Of a stretch of DNA of 64,000 nucleotides, positions 50,032 through 58,681 are shown piece by piece. The DNA comes from JBKHYJ01 sp046565505 (GTDB lineage Bacteria; Acidobacteriota; Blastocatellia; UBA7656). The notes under the pieces are model-generated. The model saw nothing but the letters and a program-made list of their open reading frames with translations. It made no database searches and had not been told where the DNA came from. The stretch is taken from positions 1 to 64,000 of the forward strand of contig JBKHYJ010000076.1 of NCBI GenBank assembly GCA_046565505.1. The letters are read 5' to 3'. Made by a program: the position numbers and the translations under genes. Positions within the stretch are counted from its first letter, which is position 1, and every line of letters begins with the position of its first letter.

Positions 50032-51405
50032 CTACCGCTTACCGGCGGCAGTCTTGTTCCTGCGAAGCTCGTCTGTGACAAAGTGGCCGCGTATTAAATC
50101 AACGCCTACGGCTGAGCCATGCGGCGGGCGCAGCGTGAGCGAAGGATTGGAAGTGGCTTCGAGCCAGACCTGGCGGCCCCCGGTCAGTATGAGAACAGCC
50201 TTCTCGCTAGTCCAGAAGGGGGTGTGTTGTAGGGCGGTGACGCGCGATTCCATCCGGTCTAAAGGATGGCCCGCGCCCGCGGGGTGGCTTATGGCGGGTT
50301 GCGCGGCGAATCCGAATAATGAGGACGAGGCAGGCGCGGCCGAGCCGTCCGGCCCGTAATCTCCATTGGCTCGCTCGGCGACGGCGGCGGCGAGCCTCTC
50401 GAAAAGCTCGACCGACCCCTTGCCTATTATGTCCGCGAACTCGGCCAGGTAAGCCGCCAGCATCAACTCGTGCTCGGCCTCAAGGTAAAGGGCCGACGAG
50501 CTGATGCCCTGGTATATCCCCCTGAGCTTCACGCCGGACTGGCTCGAATGGCCGGCCTGGAATTCGCAAAGGTGCGCGAGCACCACGGCCCACACGTCGT
50601 CGCCGACGCGGCCTTCTATTAGAATCTGTGCGACGGGCTTGCCTATGATGCCGACGAATACCTCTTCGAGCGAGGCGCGGTCTTCGTGCTGGTCGTCGAT
50701 ACCCAGGTCAACCCAGTCGGCCCATGCGTCGTCTAATTTCACGCCCGCGAACTTCACGTTGCGCAGCTTCGCGCCCGTCAGGTTACAGCCGGATAAATCC
50801 GCGCCCGTCAGGTCCGCGCCGCGCAGGTTGCACCTCATCAGGGTGCTGGCAGAGAGGTTCGCGCCCATGAGGTTCGCGCTCACCAGTGAGCAGCCATCGA
50901 AGCGCACGCCGGACAAATCCGCGTAGGAGAGGTCCGCCCCTTCGAGCAGTGCGTCGCTGAGGTTGCTGCCGGCCATCTGCGCCATCCTGACGTAGGCGCT
51001 GGAGAGGTGCGCGCCGTTGAGGTCCGTCTCATTGAGGAAGGTGCCGACCAGGTAGGCGCCCGCTAGCTCCGCCCGTTCGAGGTTGGCCCCGGTCAGGTCC
51101 GCGCCGCTGAGGTCTGCGCGGCTGAGGTCTGCGTTTTTCATAGTCGCGCCGATCATGCTCGATTCGACCAGATTCGCGCCTACGAGCGTGGCCTCATTGA
51201 GAATCGCGCCGCTCAGGAAGCAGCCCGTCAGCCGCGTCTCGCGCAGGTCGGCGTGGCGCAGATTAGCCATTCTCAGGTTGGCCTCCGTGAGGTCCGCGTG
51301 CGAGAGGTCCACCCCCGAAAGGTCTACCCGCACGAGGTTAAGCCCGCGAAGGCTTTCGCCGCCGGCAATGCGGTCAACTATCTCGCCTCTTGATAACTGC
51401 GGCAT
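50032..51405 (-). CDS. Pentapeptide-repeat protein with unknown C-terminal domain
   Basis: A 457-residue protein. Residues 20-220 consist of about 35 pentapeptide repeats of the A(D/N)LxX type (DLSGADLTGANL), predicted to form a right-handed beta-helix. The C-terminal half (about 225-457) starts DDAWADWVDLGIDD and is unrecognised. It has no signal peptide. The ATG at 51405 follows CGAGAGAAATA; another in-frame ATG at 51441 is less likely. Pentapeptide proteins can mimic DNA or act as scaffolds; the partner here is unknown. It lies between genes of other functions and seems monocistronic. Confidence 0.82.
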   Translation of the reverse strand: MPQLSRGEIVDRIAGGESLRGLNLVRVDLSGVDLSHADLTEANLRMANLRHADLRETRLTGCFLSGAILNEATLVGANLVESSMIGATMKNADLSRADLSGADLTGANLERAELAGAYLVGTFLNETDLNGAHLSSAYVRMAQMAGSNLSDALLEGADLSYADLSGVRFDGCSLVSANLMGANLSASTLMRCNLRGADLTGADLSGCNLTGAKLRNVKFAGVKLDDAWADWVDLGIDDQHEDRASLEEVFVGIIGKPVAQILIEGRVGDDVWAVVLAHLCEFQAGHSSQSGVKLRGIYQGISSSALYLEAEHELMLAAYLAEFADIIGKGSVELFERLAAAVAERANGDYGPDGSAAPASSSLFGFAAQPAISHPAGAGHPLDRMESRVTALQHTPFWTSEKAVLILTGGRQVWLEATSNPSLTLRPPHGSAVGVDLIRGHFVTDELRRNKTAAGKR

Positions 51406-51733
51406 TATTTCTCTCGGGGAAGCCACTCGACACGGGGGCAATCAAGTATGCAGAGGGCGGAAATCATAAGGGGCGGTAGAGATGCGAGCGCACGAATGGA
51501 CAGATTTGCGACGCACTAACCCTTCGGCTCAGTTAATTCGGCTCAATTCACCGGACTATGTTAGCCGCAGTCGGCAGGGGAGTAAATACTATTTTAGGCG
51601 GGGAAGCCCGGAATCGGCGGCCCCGAGCGCGCCGCCCGGCGACGGCGGCCCGGCCTCCGAAGTTTCAACCGTTGGGGCGGCCTTTCAAGCATGAAAATTG
51701 AATCCGAGGGCCAGGTCGCGCGAGGGCGACGGC
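51406..51733. other. Intergenic region between two minus-strand genes
   Basis: A short plus-strand frame (51482-51694) has no ribosome-binding site or recognisable protein. A partial direct repeat CGGCTCA...TTAATTCGGCTCAATT lies near 51525-51548. No convincing promoter or RNA structure was found. Confidence 0.5.
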
Positions 51734-52417
51734 TCAGCACCCGGGGGCGCGAGACACCCCCGCTTTGAGCCGCGCCACCTCCTGAATCTCTTCCGCGAGC
51801 TCGAGCGTGCGCCGCGCCGCCTGTTGGGCCACGTTCTGCTCGTCCGCCGTGACGGCGTAGCGCGCGAGCAACAGCCGGCCCAGCTCGTGATGGCGCTGTT
51901 CGTCGGGCTGTATCCGGTCACTGTAAAGGGCGGCCGTCTCGTGGTCGCCGCGCGACCGGCAGAACTCTATGAAGCACTGATTCCGCACTAGTGCTATGGC
52001 TTCCCGGGTGAACTGGCCCGCGGCCACGCGGGCGGCGGTGCTTTGGAGCGCTCGCAGGTACTCGAACAGGGCCGAGTAGCCGCCTTCGCGCGGGTCGATC
52101 TTATCTGAGTCAACGCCTATCTGCGCTAGCCGCTCGGAGATCAGCCGGTAGTGCTTCGCTTCGTCGCCCACCTGGCGCGCGAAGGCCAGCTTCACGTCAA
52201 GCTCCGACGTGGTGTTCATCCAGATGGCCGCCACCTCGGCGGCCTCAAGCTCGTTTTTGAGCGCGACGCGAAGCAGCCTGCCGACGGTGAGCTCTTCCGG
52301 CGCGTCGCCGGCCGCGCTGAGCCGCTCTAACCTTTCGAGAGACGCGCGATTTTCTTCCGCGAGCACCGCGACGAACTCTTCGCCCGTCATGGCTTGTGCG
52401 TTTTGATTCTCAGTCAT
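51734..52417 (-). CDS. Ferritin-like di-iron protein
   Basis: A 227-residue helical protein with metal-ligand motifs in two helices: ELEAAEVAAIW and GDEAKHYR in the first half, IEFCRSRGDHE and DEQRHHELG in the second. These fit the ExxH pairs of a four-helix di-iron bundle. It may be an oxygenase or a ferritin-like oxidase; substrate not evident. Cytosolic, no signal. It is divergent from the next gene with a promoter in the 114-base gap. Confidence 0.75.
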   Translation of the reverse strand: MTENQNAQAMTGEEFVAVLAEENRASLERLERLSAAGDAPEELTVGRLLRVALKNELEAAEVAAIWMNTTSELDVKLAFARQVGDEAKHYRLISERLAQIGVDSDKIDPREGGYSALFEYLRALQSTAARVAAGQFTREAIALVRNQCFIEFCRSRGDHETAALYSDRIQPDEQRHHELGRLLLARYAVTADEQNVAQQAARRTLELAEEIQEVARLKAGVSRAPGC

Positions 52418-52469
52418 AGATTACCGAGCTTATATCAGGCGGCACGGCGTTGCAAATAACGCGGGGCCA

Positions 52470-52498
52470 TTGACCAACGTCGCGCGGCTAGATAATAT
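52470..52498 (+). promoter_or_regulatory. Promoter of the small Cys protein gene
   Basis: TTGACC (52470-52475) and TAATAT (52493-52498) with an exact 17-base spacer, 33 bases upstream of the ATG. A strong sigma-70 type match. Confidence 0.7.
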
Positions 52499-52531
52499 AC
52501 GGCCCGACGAATCCCATATGGAGGTGGAGCA

Positions 52532-52810
52532 ATGGACGCAGTCGGTCTGGCCGACATTCAATCTAAAGAGATCCAGCCGGGCACTCAAAGAGCGGGCGAG
52601 TATTTGCCGCTTCTGCCCGGGCAGACCGTTTGCACAGTCAAGAATGAAAAGAGGGAGCGGTGTCAGGCGCACGTGAAGCAGTGGCTCACCGCCCCCGACG
52701 ACGTTCGCAAGAAGGCCGCGCCCGGCAACACCATCCACCGCTGCCAGCGCTGCTTCACAATCTACGAAGGCCCGCCACAGGAATACCTGCACCCGAAGGG
52801 CAAGAGATGA
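52532..52810 (+). CDS. Small Cys-containing protein of unknown function
   Basis: A 92-residue protein. Cys34, Cys44, Cys71 and Cys74 (the last two as HRCQRCF) could form a zinc site. The N-terminal 30 residues are polar. GGAGGTGG precedes the ATG closely. It is 42 bases before the epoxide-hydrolase-like gene and has its own strong promoter. No known family recognised. Confidence 0.65.
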   Translation: MDAVGLADIQSKEIQPGTQRAGEYLPLLPGQTVCTVKNEKRERCQAHVKQWLTAPDDVRKKAAPGNTIHRCQRCFTIYEGPPQEYLHPKGKR

Positions 52811-52852
52811 TCTCGGGGCGGCGCGGGGTAAGAAATTACAGGTGACGCGATT

Positions 52853-53872
52853 ATGAAAACTGGAAAGCTCAGGCGGATGAACCGGGTCGGCGCCGCGGTC
52901 CTCGCCCTTGCGTTTGTTATCGCTCCCGCCTACGGCCACCGGCGGCCGGCCGCGGACAAAACGCCCGACAAGAAAGAGGAAGCGAAATCACCCATGATTA
53001 AACACGAATACGCGGAAGTGAACGGCGTTCGCCTGCACTACGCGACCGCGGGGAAGGGGAAGCTCATCATGTTCGTCCATGGCTTCCCGGAATTCTGGTA
53101 CGAGTGGAAGAATCAGCTCGCGGAGTTCGGCAAAGACTACAAGGCCGTGGCCCCCGACATGCGCGGGTATAATCTTTCGTCGAAGCCCGCCGAAGTCGAG
53201 CAGTACCAGGTGAAGTACCTCGTCGAAGACCTGCGCGCGCTCGCGGAAAAACTGGGCCATAAAAAATTCATCCTGGTCGCGCATGATTGGGGCGGCGCGG
53301 TGGCCTGGGCGTTCGCGATAGCCCACCCCGATTACCTGGAAAAGCTCGTCATCATCAACGCCCCGCACCCCGGCGTCTTCGCGCGCGAGCTGCGCGACAA
53401 CCCTGCCCAGCAGAAGGCTTCGCAGTACATGCTATTTTTCCGGAGCCCGCAAGCCGAGGCGACGCTCTCCGCGAACAACTACGCCCAGCTCGTGCAGGCC
53501 GTGCTGGGCGAAGGGCTGAAGACCGGCGCATTCACGGAAGAGGACAAGAAGGCTTACATAGAGGCGTGGTCGCAGCCGGGCGCGCTCACGGGCGGCCTGA
53601 ATTATTACCGGGCCGCGCGCGTGGGGCCTCCGTCAGGTGAGGCCGACAAGCAGGGGACGAGTTTCGCGCAGGACATGCCCTCGCTCATGGTGAAAGTACC
53701 GACGCTCGTCATATGGGGCGAGAAAGACACCGCGCTGCTCACCGGCAACCTCGAAGGGCTGGATAAGTTCGTACCTGCTTTGACGGTAAAGCGCATACCG
53801 GACGGCACGCACTGGGTCATTCACGAGAAGCCCGCGCTCATCAACGGCTACATACGCGAATTCATCAAATAG
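52853..53872 (+). CDS. Alpha/beta hydrolase, epoxide-hydrolase-like, exported
   Basis: A 339-residue protein. Signal peptide about 1-30. The hydrolase domain has HGFPEFWYEWKNQL (oxyanion region near 77), the nucleophile Asp in HDWGGAVAW (near 143), an acidic residue after VIWGEKDTALL and the terminal His in DGTHWVIHE. The Asp nucleophile and HGFP motif are those of soluble epoxide hydrolases and haloalkane dehalogenases. Substrate unknown. Confidence 0.85.
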   Translation: MKTGKLRRMNRVGAAVLALAFVIAPAYGHRRPAADKTPDKKEEAKSPMIKHEYAEVNGVRLHYATAGKGKLIMFVHGFPEFWYEWKNQLAEFGKDYKAVAPDMRGYNLSSKPAEVEQYQVKYLVEDLRALAEKLGHKKFILVAHDWGGAVAWAFAIAHPDYLEKLVIINAPHPGVFARELRDNPAQQKASQYMLFFRSPQAEATLSANNYAQLVQAVLGEGLKTGAFTEEDKKAYIEAWSQPGALTGGLNYYRAARVGPPSGEADKQGTSFAQDMPSLMVKVPTLVIWGEKDTALLTGNLEGLDKFVPALTVKRIPDGTHWVIHEKPALINGYIREFIK

Positions 53873-53903
53873 GTCGGCGGGGGCCGGCCGCGCGTCACAG
53901 GCT

Positions 53904-53942
53904 GCGCCTTGAAACGGGCCGCCGGAGCCTCTTTCAAGGCGC
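53904..53942. terminator. Bidirectional hairpin between convergent genes
   Basis: GCGCCTTGAAA (53904-53914) and TTTCAAGGCGC (53932-53942) are perfect complements with a 17-base loop, situated between the converging hydrolase and kinase genes. The stem end is A/T-containing but no U-run follows. Confidence 0.6.
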
Positions 53943-53995
53943 GGCCGCTCGCCCCACTTCCGGCTGCGACTTTCTCACCGCGCCGAGGCCCGGGC

Positions 53996-56305
53996 TCAGG
54001 GCGTGAGTCCGACGCGGCGGGCCAGGTCCCTATACCTGGGGTCCGAGCGGATGGAGTCGAATATCGGTCCCGCCCCGAGGTAAGCCAGAAACCCATACCG
54101 CTCTTCGTACGCCCTTTCGAGCCATTCAAACGTCGCGTCCACGTCGCCGAGTCCTATCCAGATTATCGCGATCAGGTATGACGGGACGTACCTATCTTTT
54201 GATGACGCGATCAGGTCATTCATTACTTCCCGCGCGCGCCCGCGCTCCCCGGCCACCGCGTAGGCGTGGCCGAGCGCGGCCATCGTTTCCGTGTCGTCGC
54301 CCGAAAGGGCCAGGCATTTTTCAAACTCGCTCAGAGCTTCGGCGTACATGAATTTCTGCTCGTAGGCCTGGCCCAGGCGGCGGTGTGCGAGCGTGAAGTC
54401 CGGGTCTAGCTCCAACGTCTTCTCGTACGCCTCGATGGCTTTGTCGAAGCGCCGCGCCAGGTAGAGTATCCACCCCGCGTTCGTGTTTATCGGCAGCGAC
54501 AGCGGGTCCAGCTCCCTGGCGCGGCCCATCACGGCCTCGGCTTCATCCATACGGTTCATCGCGGCCAGATAAAGCGCGTACCACTGGTGGGCCGGCGCGT
54601 ACCCCGGGTTGAGCTCGAGCGCCCGCTTGAACGCTCTCTCGGCTTCGGCCCAATCCCAGTCGTAGCCGAATTTCACGAACGCCAGGGATGCGTGAGCCTC
54701 CGCGAGCCTGTCGTCGAGTTCGAGCGCCTTCATCGCCGCCGCCTTCGCGCGTGGGAAGGCGTCCTTGGGCGCGAGCGCGCTGTAGCTGGCGAGTATGTTG
54801 TAAGAGTCGGCTAGGCCGGCGTAGGCCAGCGCGTAGTTCGGGTCGCTCTCTATCGCCTGGTGAAAATACTCTATCCCTTTTTTTAGCCCCTCGGCCGTCC
54901 GGCGGTTCCAGTAGTACCGACCCTTGAGGTAAAGCTGGTAGGCTTCGGTGTTCTCCGTGTACCGCTTGCCGAGTTGCCTCTTCTGCGCGCCGCTCAGCTT
55001 GAGCCGCAGCTTTTCGGAAATGACGCTCGATATCTCTTCTTCGATGGTGAAGATGTCCGAGAGCTTTCGGTTGTACTGCTCGCCCCAGAGGTGCGACCCG
55101 TCTTCCGTATCGACCATCTCGACTTTGATGACGAGCACTTCGCCGCGTTGGAGCACACGGCCCGTGACGAGCGCGCGCACGCCGAGGTCGCGGCCGACCT
55201 GCCTGGGGTCCACCTCCTTACCCTTGTAGCGGAAGACGGTGCTGCGCGCCATGACGCGCAGCTTCGGGAGCTGCGACAGGTTGTTGATGATGCTTTCGGT
55301 GATGCCGTCCGAAAGGTATTCGGCGTCGGGGTCGCCGCCCGCGTTCGCGAGCGGGAGTATCGCGAGCGAGTCCACGCCGCGCCGCGTCCGCGCGCGCCTG
55401 GCCGCCGTCCTCATGGAGGAGGTCGTGTGGGCCGCGGCCGCGCCGGAGTCCGTGTCCCGCTTCAGGTTGCGGAGGTCCGTCGCCACCTCGCGCGCCGATT
55501 GATACCGCCGCTCCCGATCTTTTTCCAGGCACTTGCGAATGATGCGCTCAAGCTCCGCGGGCGCGTTGTAGTTGAAGCGAGCGGGCGGCGGAGGCTCCTG
55601 GTGAATGATCCTGTCTATGACTTCCGTCGCCGCGCCGCCGTCGAATGGCAGCCGCCCCGTGAGCATCTCGTACATGACGACGCCGAGCGAGAATATGTCG
55701 GAGCGCGAGTCGACGCCGCGGCCGAGCGCCTGCTCGGGCGACATGTAAGAAACGGTGCCCATCACTACGCCCGCGGCCGTCTGCGCGCCGAGCGGCACGG
55801 TCGCGTCGCTCGACCCGTCGCTATTGATGGCCGGCTCGATCACTTTAGCGAGTCCGAAATCGAGCACCTTCACATGCCCGCGCGGGGTCACCATCAGGTT
55901 AGAGCTTTTAATGTCGCGGTGGACGATGCCGGCCGCGTGCGCCTCTTCGAGCGCGTCGGCCACCTGCGTCGCGATGTCGGTCGCCTCGCCTGGGGGGAGC
56001 GGGCCGCGCCCGACGCGCCGCGAGAGCGGCTCTCCCTCGACGTACTCCATCACTATAAACATCGTCCCTTCATGTTCGCCTATGTCGTAGATGGCCGCTA
56101 TGTAAGGCGAGCGCAGGGCCGAGGCCGCGCGGGCCTCCTTCAGAAACCTCGCGCGGCGGTCCGGGTCATACTGGTAAGACGCGGGCAGGAATTTGAGCGC
56201 GACCTGGCGGCCGAGCCTCGTGTCTTCGGCGAGGTAGACTTCCCCCATGCCGCCCGCGCCGAGCTTGCCCAGGATTCGATAATGCGAGACCGCTTCTGAG
56301 ATCAT
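53996..56305 (-). CDS. Ser/Thr protein kinase with TPR C-terminus
   Basis: A 769-residue Hanks-type kinase. The catalytic domain (about 9-275) has GAGGMGEVYLA, the VALKFLP lysine, HRDIKSSN (near 132) and DFGLAK (near 150). A linker and FlgO-like/adenylate-cyclase-associated domain follow (about 315-455, SLAILPLANAGG, YLSDGITESIINNL), then about eight TPRs (480-760). There is no predicted membrane helix. This architecture is abundant in Acidobacteria. It likely signals by protein-protein interaction; targets unknown. Confidence 0.93.
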   Translation of the reverse strand: MISEAVSHYRILGKLGAGGMGEVYLAEDTRLGRQVALKFLPASYQYDPDRRARFLKEARAASALRSPYIAAIYDIGEHEGTMFIVMEYVEGEPLSRRVGRGPLPPGEATDIATQVADALEEAHAAGIVHRDIKSSNLMVTPRGHVKVLDFGLAKVIEPAINSDGSSDATVPLGAQTAAGVVMGTVSYMSPEQALGRGVDSRSDIFSLGVVMYEMLTGRLPFDGGAATEVIDRIIHQEPPPPARFNYNAPAELERIIRKCLEKDRERRYQSAREVATDLRNLKRDTDSGAAAAHTTSSMRTAARRARTRRGVDSLAILPLANAGGDPDAEYLSDGITESIINNLSQLPKLRVMARSTVFRYKGKEVDPRQVGRDLGVRALVTGRVLQRGEVLVIKVEMVDTEDGSHLWGEQYNRKLSDIFTIEEEISSVISEKLRLKLSGAQKRQLGKRYTENTEAYQLYLKGRYYWNRRTAEGLKKGIEYFHQAIESDPNYALAYAGLADSYNILASYSALAPKDAFPRAKAAAMKALELDDRLAEAHASLAFVKFGYDWDWAEAERAFKRALELNPGYAPAHQWYALYLAAMNRMDEAEAVMGRARELDPLSLPINTNAGWILYLARRFDKAIEAYEKTLELDPDFTLAHRRLGQAYEQKFMYAEALSEFEKCLALSGDDTETMAALGHAYAVAGERGRAREVMNDLIASSKDRYVPSYLIAIIWIGLGDVDATFEWLERAYEERYGFLAYLGAGPIFDSIRSDPRYRDLARRVGLTP

Positions 56306-56480
56306 CTAAGCTCCATTCTCCCAGATACGTAAATGGCGGGCCAATCAGTTTTTCATCGGCCGCGGGGCCGGGAAGCCTCGTGCGGGGCCCGGCCGGGGAG
56401 GCCGAGCCCGACTTCGCCCGGAGGCGCGAAGGGCGGGTCCGCTCTTCGACGCGCCATGTTCTCAGGCCGCGATTCAAACC

Positions 56481-57206
56481 TCACTCGTCATTAACCGGCT
56501 CTTTGGCTTCGACCGGCTGTTGCTTATCGAGGCTCTTTTTCCTGGGCGGCGCGGAGGGCATCCGCGCGTTGATCGGGGTCAGCGCCTTGTTGAGAATCTC
56601 CTTGCCCTTCGCCAGAAGCTCTTTCTCCTCGTCGGTCTCCATGAAGAATTCTTTCTCTTCTTCGATGACGCGGCGCTCGAATCGCGTGATTATGTAGACG
56701 GTGGCGATGATGACGATGAATACGAGTAGGATTATCTGCACCCGGTGCAGGTCGCCGATCAGGCCCTCTATGCCCGCGGCGAACGTGAAGCCCAGCCCTT
56801 CGAGCACGCCGACCCACACGCCGCAGCTCGCCAGCGTGAGCAGCGCGAATTTCACGTAGCCGAAGTGCGCGAGCCCCCAGAATATCGCGCTGGTCGTCCT
56901 CAGGCCGTAGACGTATTTCACTATGAATACCGTCAACACCCCGAATCGCCGCATGAGCTTTTCGATGCGCGGCCGCGCGCGCATGAAGAAGCGCAACGTG
57001 CGCGCGCGGCTGCGGAAGCGCGCGCCTATGAAGTAGCTTACAGAGTCGCCCACGAAGCCGCCGGCCGTCCCCACCAGCAGCGCTTCTTGCAGGGTGAACA
57101 GCCCTGCCTTCGCCAGCACGCCCGCGAAAAGCAGCGTCAGATCGCCTTCGATCATCGTGCCGAAGAAGACCGCCCACAGCCCATACCTTTGCAAGAGTTC
57201 GTACAT
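56481..57206 (-). CDS. DedA-family membrane protein
   Basis: A 241-residue DedA/SNARE-associated (VTT) protein, probably a lipid scramblase or flippase for undecaprenyl phosphate-type lipids. Four to five membrane segments; the conserved FLGGxxGDxxxY motif reads VGTAGGFVGDSVSYFIGARF (about 47-66), and the Arg-rich loop RARPRIEKLMRRFG follows. The C-terminal 70 residues are cytosolic, charged and unusual in length. The ATG has no ribosome-binding site but an A/T-rich inverted repeat just upstream. Confidence 0.9.
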   Translation of the reverse strand: MYELLQRYGLWAVFFGTMIEGDLTLLFAGVLAKAGLFTLQEALLVGTAGGFVGDSVSYFIGARFRSRARTLRFFMRARPRIEKLMRRFGVLTVFIVKYVYGLRTTSAIFWGLAHFGYVKFALLTLASCGVWVGVLEGLGFTFAAGIEGLIGDLHRVQIILLVFIVIIATVYIITRFERRVIEEEKEFFMETDEEKELLAKGKEILNKALTPINARMPSAPPRKKSLDKQQPVEAKEPVNDE

Positions 57207-57214
57207 TAATTACT

Positions 57215-57366
57215 GTTTCTAGTTTATCTCCCCAGGCCGCAGGTGCGCGCCTTGCGCGCGCCGCTTCCCCGCTCGTAGCGTCTAGCCAGGGTGTGACCGC
57301 CGATCCCTACCGCGAACCTCGAACCGCCGCGCGCGCAACGCGTCTTCGGCCATCTAAACTAGAAAC
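57215..57366. repeat. Inverted repeat element upstream of the dedA-like gene
   Basis: GTTTCTAGTTTA (57215-57226) and TAAACTAGAAAC (57355-57366) are perfect 12-base complements enclosing 128 bases of GC-rich DNA. The gene-proximal arm ends eight bases from the dedA-like ATG. Confidence 0.7.
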
Positions 57367-57412
57367 TACCTGCCCCGCTCGGGCGTGGGGATTGTAGCGC
57401 ACTTTAGCAAAA

Positions 57413-57442
57413 TTGACATCCCTTTCGCGCCTTTGTTATCCT
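57413..57442 (+). promoter_or_regulatory. Promoter of the ROK kinase gene
   Basis: TTGACA (57413-57418) with TATCCT (57437-57442) at 18-base spacing, about 136 bases upstream of the start codon. Confidence 0.5.
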
Positions 57443-57578
57443 CAAAAGTCCAGCTCCGATTCCATCTCGCGGCACAGGCTGCGGTGGGCCACCTCGTCAG
57501 GCCGAAGGGGAAATAACGGGTGCCGGGCGCCGGTCGGGGCCGCGGGGCCTCTGACGCTGTTCGATCAAGGACCGCTTT

Positions 57579-58556
57579 ATGACTACCAGCCATCCCGACA
57601 ATTCGGTTTTCATAGGACTCGACCTCGGCGGGACTACGCTCAAGGGCGCGCTCGTCAGCTCCGCGGGCGAGATCCTACATGAGATTCGCAAAGAGACTGA
57701 GCAGCGGAGCTCCGGCGCGCTCTTCGAGCAGATAGCCGAAGCCGCCCGCACCCTGCGTGACGACGGCCGCGCGGGCGGGCGGGCCGCGGGCATCGGCGTG
57801 GGCTTCCCGGGGCTCGTTAACCGCAGGACGAATCGTATAGAGGTCATGCCCAACCTCCCCGGCCTTTCGGAGATAGACGTGGTGGCGGAGCTGTCCGGCC
57901 GGGCCGGGCTGCCCGTGGTCATAGATAACGACGCGAACGCGGCCGCCTATGGCGAGCTTCAGGTCGGCGCGGCGCGCGGCCGGCGCGACGTTTTCTTCGT
58001 CGCGCTGGGGACGGGCATCGGCGCCGGCTTGATAATCAACGGCCACGTCTACAGGGGCACGGCCGGATTCGCAGGAGAGTTCGGCCACATCACTATCGAC
58101 CCGGAAGGCATAGAGTGCGCCTGCGGCAACATCGGCTGCCTTGAGACGATAGCGTCGGGACCTAACATAGTGCGCCGCACGCGCGAGCGGCTTTACCGCG
58201 ACCGCACCTCGTCTCTTTCGCGCCTGGCCATCCCGCGCGACCGCGAATTCACCGCCGAAGACATCGCCCGCGCCGCCCGCGAAGGCGACGAGATGGCGCA
58301 GGTGATGATGGAGCGCACGGGGATGTTCTTAGGCATCGCCATAGCCGCCGTCATAAACCTGCTAAACGTCGAGATGGTCGTCATGGGCGGCGGCGTCATG
58401 GAGGCGGGCGACCTGATATTGAGGCCCACGATCAAGGAGACGCGCCGCCGCGCCTTCCCCCCTTCGTTCAAGAGCTGCGAAGTCGTCATCGCGAAGCTCG
58501 GCCCGCAGGCCGGCATGATCGGGGCCGCGCTGCTCGCGCGCGACCACGGCGATTAA
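57579..58556 (+). CDS. ROK-family glucokinase
   Basis: A 325-residue ROK sugar kinase. Nucleotide-binding DLGGTTLKGALV (near 10-21), the catalytic Asp in IDNDANAAAYGE (near 113-124), and the ROK zinc motif CACGNIGCLETIAS (near 188) are seen. GHITI provides the usual sugar-binding His just before. It would phosphorylate glucose or a related hexose. The gene starts about 135 bases after its promoter, and lepA follows 125 bases later. Confidence 0.92.
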   Translation: MTTSHPDNSVFIGLDLGGTTLKGALVSSAGEILHEIRKETEQRSSGALFEQIAEAARTLRDDGRAGGRAAGIGVGFPGLVNRRTNRIEVMPNLPGLSEIDVVAELSGRAGLPVVIDNDANAAAYGELQVGAARGRRDVFFVALGTGIGAGLIINGHVYRGTAGFAGEFGHITIDPEGIECACGNIGCLETIASGPNIVRRTRERLYRDRTSSLSRLAIPRDREFTAEDIARAAREGDEMAQVMMERTGMFLGIAIAAVINLLNVEMVVMGGGVMEAGDLILRPTIKETRRRAFPPSFKSCEVVIAKLGPQAGMIGAALLARDHGD

Positions 58557-58569
58557 GTTGGGTCACGGT

Positions 58570-58677
58570 ATTTTAGATTTGGGGTTTGGATTCGAGGGGT
58601 GTTAATCTGATTTAAGGTGTTCGACTCTGGATCGTGAGAGGCGGGCTCGGTTGAATCCGGCATCCGAAATCTAAAAT
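58570..58677. repeat. A/T-rich inverted repeat element upstream of lepA
   Basis: ATTTTAGATTT (58570-58580) and AAATCTAAAAT (58667-58677) are perfect complements 86 bases apart and share the heptamer core TTTTAGA with the element upstream of mfd. The distal arm ends four bases before the lepA ATG. Pairing extends imperfectly inward (GGATTC/GAATCC). Confidence 0.75.
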
Positions 58678-58681
58678 TGTA

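Larger units (their letters stand above)
57207..57578. other. Intergenic region between dedA-like gene and ROK kinase gene
   Basis: It contains a 152-base element bounded by A/T-rich inverted repeats (57215-57366) and the ROK-gene promoter (57413-57442). No gene is seen. Confidence 0.6.

Noticed and set aside
51482..51694. A 70-codon plus-strand frame in the gap before the ferritin-like gene
   Set aside because: No ribosome-binding site, low-complexity C-terminus, no recognisable family.
54974..56299. A 441-codon open frame on the plus strand opposite the Ser/Thr kinase
   Set aside because: It is the complement of a clear kinase gene, rich in Arg/Ala/His with no domain or ribosome-binding site. 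High GC makes long antisense frames common.
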